From an uncultured Erysipelotrichaceae bacterium (GTDB taxonomy: Bacteria > Bacillota_I > Bacilli_A > Erysipelotrichales > Erysipelotrichaceae): 17,506 bases of DNA. The notes under the pieces are model-generated. The model saw nothing but the letters and a program-made list of their open reading frames with translations, ran no database searches and was not told the DNA's origin. Below, piece after piece: positions 14,088 through 17,506 of the stretch. Made by a program: the position numbers and the translations under genes. The DNA lies in contig CADBPK010000085.1 of NCBI GenBank assembly GCA_902796465.1, positions 1 through 17,506 on the forward strand, given 5' to 3'. Position 1 is the stretch's first letter. Every line of letters starts with the position of its first letter.

Positions 14088-16490
14088 ATGTTCAGAAACA
14101 AAACAGAGTTTAAGAGAGAGTTTACCAGCCGTCTTATTTCCTCAACAGGAACGATGGTTTCTGACACCGATCCGAGAGAAATGTATATGGCCCTCGGCAA
14201 AATGGTCCGTGACCATATCAATGTCAACTGGAAAGACACCAAAGTGGCTGAAAGAAGCCAGCAGGCAAAACAGGTTTATTATTTTTCCATGGAATTTCTG
14301 ATCGGCAAACTGCTGACCAGCAATCTGAAGAATCTCGGCATTTATGATATCGTAGTCGACGGACTTGCCGACCTGGGGATTGATTATAAAGAAATTGCAA
14401 AACTGGAAAATGATCCGGGTCTCGGCAACGGCGGTCTCGGCAGACTGGCTGCCTGCTTCATGGATTCCGGCGCTTCTCTGCGTTATCCGATCAACGGAAA
14501 CTGCATCCGTTATACGAACGGTCTTTTCCGTCAGGTCATTTCATCAGAAGGTGAGCAGCTGGAAATGCCGGACAACTGGATGCGTATCGGAAATCCGTGG
14601 GAAATCCGCAAACTGAAGCATGCAGTCGATGTAAAATTCTACGGCAATCTCGACGTATCCTATGATGAAAAGGGCGACATGCATTTCAAGCATGTCAATG
14701 CCACACATATTCTCGCAGTTCCCTATGATGTTGCGCTTGTCGGTGCACATACAAAGATGACAAATACACTGCGCCTGTGGAGCGCGGAAGCTTCAGACTA
14801 CATTCCGGCAGGTGTCGATTACCGGAAATATCAGTCCGAAGTCGCGGAAATCTGTATGAACGTCTATCCGGATGATTCAACGGAAGAAGGAAAATTCCTG
14901 CGTCTGAAACAGCAGTATTTCTTCGTCTGTGCAGGTATCCACTGCATTGTTAAAGACTATCTCAAGACACATGACAATCTCGATGATCTCGGTAAACTCG
15001 TTGCGATCCAGCTGAACGATACGCACCCTGTTCTCGCTATTCCTGAACTGATGCGTGTGCTGATGGATGAATACAGATATCAGTGGAACGACGCAAAGAA
15101 GATCGTTGAAGAAGTCATGTCCTATACCAATCACACCGTCATGAGCGAAGCGCTCGAACGCTGGCCAATCCGCTATATCAGGGAATTGCTGCCGCGTATC
15201 TATATGATCATCGAAGAAATCGACAACCGTTTCTGCAACAGCGTCCGTGAGAGATTTCCGAATGATCCTTCCATGGTGCAGAGAATGCGCATCATTAAGG
15301 ACAACCAGGTACACATGGCAAGCCTTGCGATCGTCGGATCCCATAGCATCAACGGCGTTGCCCGCATTCACAGCAACATTCTGAAGGAAGAACTGTTCCG
15401 TGATTACTACGCGTTGTGGCCGGAGCGTTTCAGCAACAAAACCAACGGTATCACGCCGCGCAGATGGATGCTGTATGCAAACCCGGAACAGAAAGAACTG
15501 CTGGACAAGACAATCGGCCGTTCATATCAGATCAAATACAAAGATCTCGACAACTTTGCAAAATACGCAGATAACCGTAAAGTCCAGGAATCTTTCCTGA
15601 AGATCAAGCAGATGCGTAAAAATGATCTTGCAAGGTATGTTAAGGAATCAACCGGCATTGAGATCGATCCCGACTCCATTATCGATACGCAGGCAAAGCG
15701 TCTTCACGCATATAAGAGACAGCTGCTGAATATCATGCATATCATCTACCGGTACCAGAGACTGAAGAGTGATCCGAATTATACGATCCTGCCGCATACA
15801 TATATCTTTGCGGCTAAAGCAGCCGGTTCCTATATATTTGCAAAAAAGGTTATCAAGCTGATCAACTGCGTTGCCAGGAAGATCAACAGCGATCCGGATG
15901 TAAATCAGAAGATGAAGGTCGTATTCCTGCCGAACTACAATGTTTCCATGTCGGAAATACTGATGCCGGGTTCTGATGTATCTGAACAGATCAGTACAGC
16001 AGGAAAAGAGGCTTCCGGAACCGGAAACATGAAGTTCATGATGAACGGCGCCATTACTCTGGGAACACTGGACGGCGCTACCGTTGAGATCGATGAACTG
16101 GTCGGGCGGGAAAATGATATTATTTTCGGTATGAATGTGGACGAAGTAAACAATCTCCGCTATCAATACAATGCCCGTAATTATCTGGATCATGATGAAC
16201 GGATCCGCAATGTTATGAATACATTCATCTATCCTGTCTGGAGCAATGACCCGAATGATTTCCACATCATCTACGATGAACTCATGATGAAAAATGATGA
16301 ATTCTTCGTCCTGGCTGATTTTGACTCCTATGTCAAGGCACAGGAAGAAGTGGATGTACGCTATGCCGACCGTTACGGATGGGCAAAGAGCTGCATTATC
16401 AATATCGCCAAGAGCTGGTATTTTTCCAGTGACAGAACAATTGAAGAATATGTAAGAGATATTTGGAAAATCAAAAAACTGAAAATATAA
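14088..16490 (+). CDS. glgP: Glycogen/maltodextrin phosphorylase (GT35)
   Basis: GlgP releases glucose-1-phosphate from the non-reducing ends of alpha-1,4 glucans, using pyridoxal phosphate. The 800 residues are family length. Visible signatures are LENDPGLGNGGLGRLAACF (106-124), PDNWMRIGNPWE (161-172), QLNDTHPVLAIPELMRVL (308-325), NGITPRRW (453-460) and the PLP site EASGTGNMKFMMNG, with the Schiff-base lysine K649. The mammalian-style N-terminal regulatory phosphorylation segment is absent; the protein opens directly into the catalytic domain, as in other bacterial enzymes. GGAGA at 14080-14084 precedes the ATG. It lies 14 bases after glgB with no terminator, so the two are co-transcribed. 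Its product enters glycolysis through the upstream mutase. Maltodextrin and glycogen preference cannot be separated by sequence reading. Confidence 0.96.
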   Translation: MFRNKTEFKREFTSRLISSTGTMVSDTDPREMYMALGKMVRDHINVNWKDTKVAERSQQAKQVYYFSMEFLIGKLLTSNLKNLGIYDIVVDGLADLGIDYKEIAKLENDPGLGNGGLGRLAACFMDSGASLRYPINGNCIRYTNGLFRQVISSEGEQLEMPDNWMRIGNPWEIRKLKHAVDVKFYGNLDVSYDEKGDMHFKHVNATHILAVPYDVALVGAHTKMTNTLRLWSAEASDYIPAGVDYRKYQSEVAEICMNVYPDDSTEEGKFLRLKQQYFFVCAGIHCIVKDYLKTHDNLDDLGKLVAIQLNDTHPVLAIPELMRVLMDEYRYQWNDAKKIVEEVMSYTNHTVMSEALERWPIRYIRELLPRIYMIIEEIDNRFCNSVRERFPNDPSMVQRMRIIKDNQVHMASLAIVGSHSINGVARIHSNILKEELFRDYYALWPERFSNKTNGITPRRWMLYANPEQKELLDKTIGRSYQIKYKDLDNFAKYADNRKVQESFLKIKQMRKNDLARYVKESTGIEIDPDSIIDTQAKRLHAYKRQLLNIMHIIYRYQRLKSDPNYTILPHTYIFAAKAAGSYIFAKKVIKLINCVARKINSDPDVNQKMKVVFLPNYNVSMSEILMPGSDVSEQISTAGKEASGTGNMKFMMNGAITLGTLDGATVEIDELVGRENDIIFGMNVDEVNNLRYQYNARNYLDHDERIRNVMNTFIYPVWSNDPNDFHIIYDELMMKNDEFFVLADFDSYVKAQEEVDVRYADRYGWAKSCIINIAKSWYFSSDRTIEEYVRDIWKIKKLKI

Positions 16491-16491
16491 T
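16463..16491 (+). promoter_or_regulatory. Candidate promoter of pulA inside the glgP 3' end
   Basis: TTGGAA (16463-16468) and a perfect TATAAT (16486-16491) are 17 bases apart. The -10 overlaps the glgP stop codon. The predicted start, near 16498, falls at the first bases of the hairpin at 16497-16522, so a transcript from here would begin with that hairpin. AT-rich sequence at the gene end makes a chance TATAAT plausible. Confidence 0.4.
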
Positions 16492-16496
16492 ATAAT

Positions 16497-16522
16497 AAAA
16501 CAGCACCGTCAGGTGCTGTTTT
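16497..16522 (+). terminator. Hairpin between glgP and pulA (terminator or leaky attenuator)
   Basis: The 11-base arms AAAACAGCACC and GGTGCTGTTTT are perfectly complementary around the loop GTCA. The T run is the arm's own TTTT, so termination may be only partial. It starts six bases after the glgP stop and ends 19 bases before the pulA ATG, so it can lower pulA expression relative to glgBP. Confidence 0.7.
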
Positions 16523-16541
16523 GACGAAAGGTTGCCACATC

Positions 16542-17506
16542 ATGGGAAATATGGATGCCTATCTGGATGATTTCGGAAGGATCACTGTCTGGATCAAAAA
16601 GAATTTTTATAACGGAATGAGCAATCGTTTCATTCTGTCTGCAGGAAGCGATTATATAAAGGAACTCATCATCAACAGTGTGGAAAACCACACAAACAAT
16701 ACGAAATATGAACTGATCGCTCCGGCTGATCTGGAGTTCGGAACGGAATATTATATCCGTGAGGAACACGGACTGCGGACAGCGCTGGAATTCCGTATGA
16801 TCGTACGGACCGGGCGGTTTGATGAAATGTTCACATATACCGGGAATGACCTCGGTTCACGCTACAGCCGTTTTCATACAGATTTTGCACTCTGGGCACC
16901 TACTGCTGTCAATGTCATACTGAAGATTGAAAATAACGGAAGTGTGCGTGCCTATGAGATGCGCAGGGAAGAACACGGTGTCTGGCGCATGCGCGTCAAC
17001 GGGGATCTGAAATCTGCGCTGTATACCTATCTGATCAGGCGCAGCGGCACTGTTATCGAAACGATTGATCCGTATGCGTACAGTTCCAGTGCAAACGGGG
17101 AAAAGAGTGCCGTTATCGATCTGAACCAGATTCTTTCCATTGACAGTTACAAGCTGAATGACGAAGTGATCTCACCGACCGATGCTGTGATCTATGAGTG
17201 CAGTGTCCGGGATATGACATCCAATCCACTGACAGGTACCCACGAAAGAGGAACTTTCGGTGCCCTGACACAGGACAAGACAACCTATAAGGAAATGCCG
17301 ACCGGACTTTCCTATCTGCATAATCTCGGCGTAACACATGTGCAGATCATGCCGGTGCAGGATTTCGCAACGGTTGAAGAACATCAGCCGGACCTGTATT
17401 ACAACTGGGGCTATGATCCCATGCAGTTCCTGACGCTGGAGGGTTCCTATTCATCGGATCCCGATGATCCCTACAGCCGCATGAAAGAAATGCGGAAGAT
17501 GGTCGG
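16542..17506 (+). CDS. pulA: Type I pullulanase (glycogen debranching), 3' end outside window
   Basis: Pullulanase cleaves alpha-1,6 branch points in glycogen limit dextrins or pullulan. About 321 codons are present and the frame is open to the window end. An N-terminal beta domain (about 10-95) is followed by a CBM48-like module (about 105-180, with FALWAPTAVNVIL and DPYAY). The start of the GH13_14 barrel comes next, with YECSVRDMT at 218-226, LGVTHVQIMPVQDF at 262-275 and the type I pullulanase signature YNWGYDP at 287-293. The catalytic Asp/Glu/Asp lie beyond the window. The start at 16542 follows GAAAGG at 16526-16531 with a ten-base spacing; the alternative ATG at 16551 is too far away. 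No signal peptide or membrane segment is seen, so it probably acts in the cytoplasm with GlgP and MalQ on stored or imported glucan. Confidence 0.94.
   Translation, partial: MGNMDAYLDDFGRITVWIKKNFYNGMSNRFILSAGSDYIKELIINSVENHTNNTKYELIAPADLEFGTEYYIREEHGLRTALEFRMIVRTGRFDEMFTYTGNDLGSRYSRFHTDFALWAPTAVNVILKIENNGSVRAYEMRREEHGVWRMRVNGDLKSALYTYLIRRSGTVIETIDPYAYSSSANGEKSAVIDLNQILSIDSYKLNDEVISPTDAVIYECSVRDMTSNPLTGTHERGTFGALTQDKTTYKEMPTGLSYLHNLGVTHVQIMPVQDFATVEEHQPDLYYNWGYDPMQFLTLEGSYSSDPDDPYSRMKEMRKMV

Noticed and set aside
1..17506. CRISPR arrays, transposons, phage genes, tRNA or rRNA genes
   Set aside because: No regularly spaced repeats, transposase motifs, terminal inverted repeats or structured RNA genes were recognised.

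Overview
The window reads as one chromosomal segment of a low-to-moderate G+C Bacillota (Firmicutes). The order gdpP-rplI-dnaB, followed by walJ-htrA-like-rlmH, is a compressed version of the Bacillus subtilis origin-proximal region. HPr carries both the His15 and the Ser46 phosphorylation sites typical of Bacillota, and strong GGAGG-type ribosome binding sites precede many genes. The missing walRKHI block, the base composition close to one half G+C by eye, and the protein styles suggest a gut or oral Erysipelotrichia-like lineage. That placement is inference and needs a marker-gene search. TGA acts as stop (gdpP, rplI, dnaB, pgcA) and Trp is TGG, so the standard bacterial code applies.

Left part (41-9103, plus strand): eight genes run head to tail with overlaps or very short gaps and no visible terminator. 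They are gdpP (c-di-AMP phosphodiesterase), rplI (ribosomal protein bL9), dnaB (replicative helicase), a membrane-anchored LysM-G5-M23 cell-wall peptidase, walJ (metallo-beta-lactamase-fold protein), an HtrA-like protein with all three catalytic triad positions substituted, rlmH (23S rRNA methyltransferase) and malQ (4-alpha-glucanotransferase). This looks like a housekeeping operon for second-messenger turnover, replication, translation and envelope work, with a glucan enzyme at its end.

Middle (9104-11380): ptsH (HPr) has its own promoter, overlapped by a cre-like site, and a terminator. It is followed by an alpha-phosphoglucomutase/phosphomannomutase gene with its own terminator. A minus-strand MTA/SAH-nucleosidase-family gene converges on that gene and ends at a strong hairpin.

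Right part (11381-17506): the nucleosidase gene and glgB are divergent. Their shared 164-base spacer holds an exact TGTGA-N6-TCACA palindrome, the CRP/FNR-family operator form. glgB (branching enzyme) and glgP (glycogen phosphorylase) form a tight pair. A hairpin and a candidate promoter follow, then pulA (type I pullulanase), which is cut by the window end.

Together MalQ, GlgB, GlgP, PulA and the mutase cover branching, phosphorolysis, debranching, disproportionation and the G1P-G6P step of intracellular alpha-glucan metabolism. HPr is the carbon-status signal protein. No glgA, glgC or glgD is present here. No CRISPR array, insertion sequence, prophage, tRNA or rRNA was seen, and no gene-free stretch exceeds 300 bases. 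I found no convincing wholly new system. The most unusual items are the catalytically dead HtrA-like protein, the CRP/FNR-type operator at the glgB/nucleosidase divergence, and the replacement of walRKHI by a wall peptidase gene.
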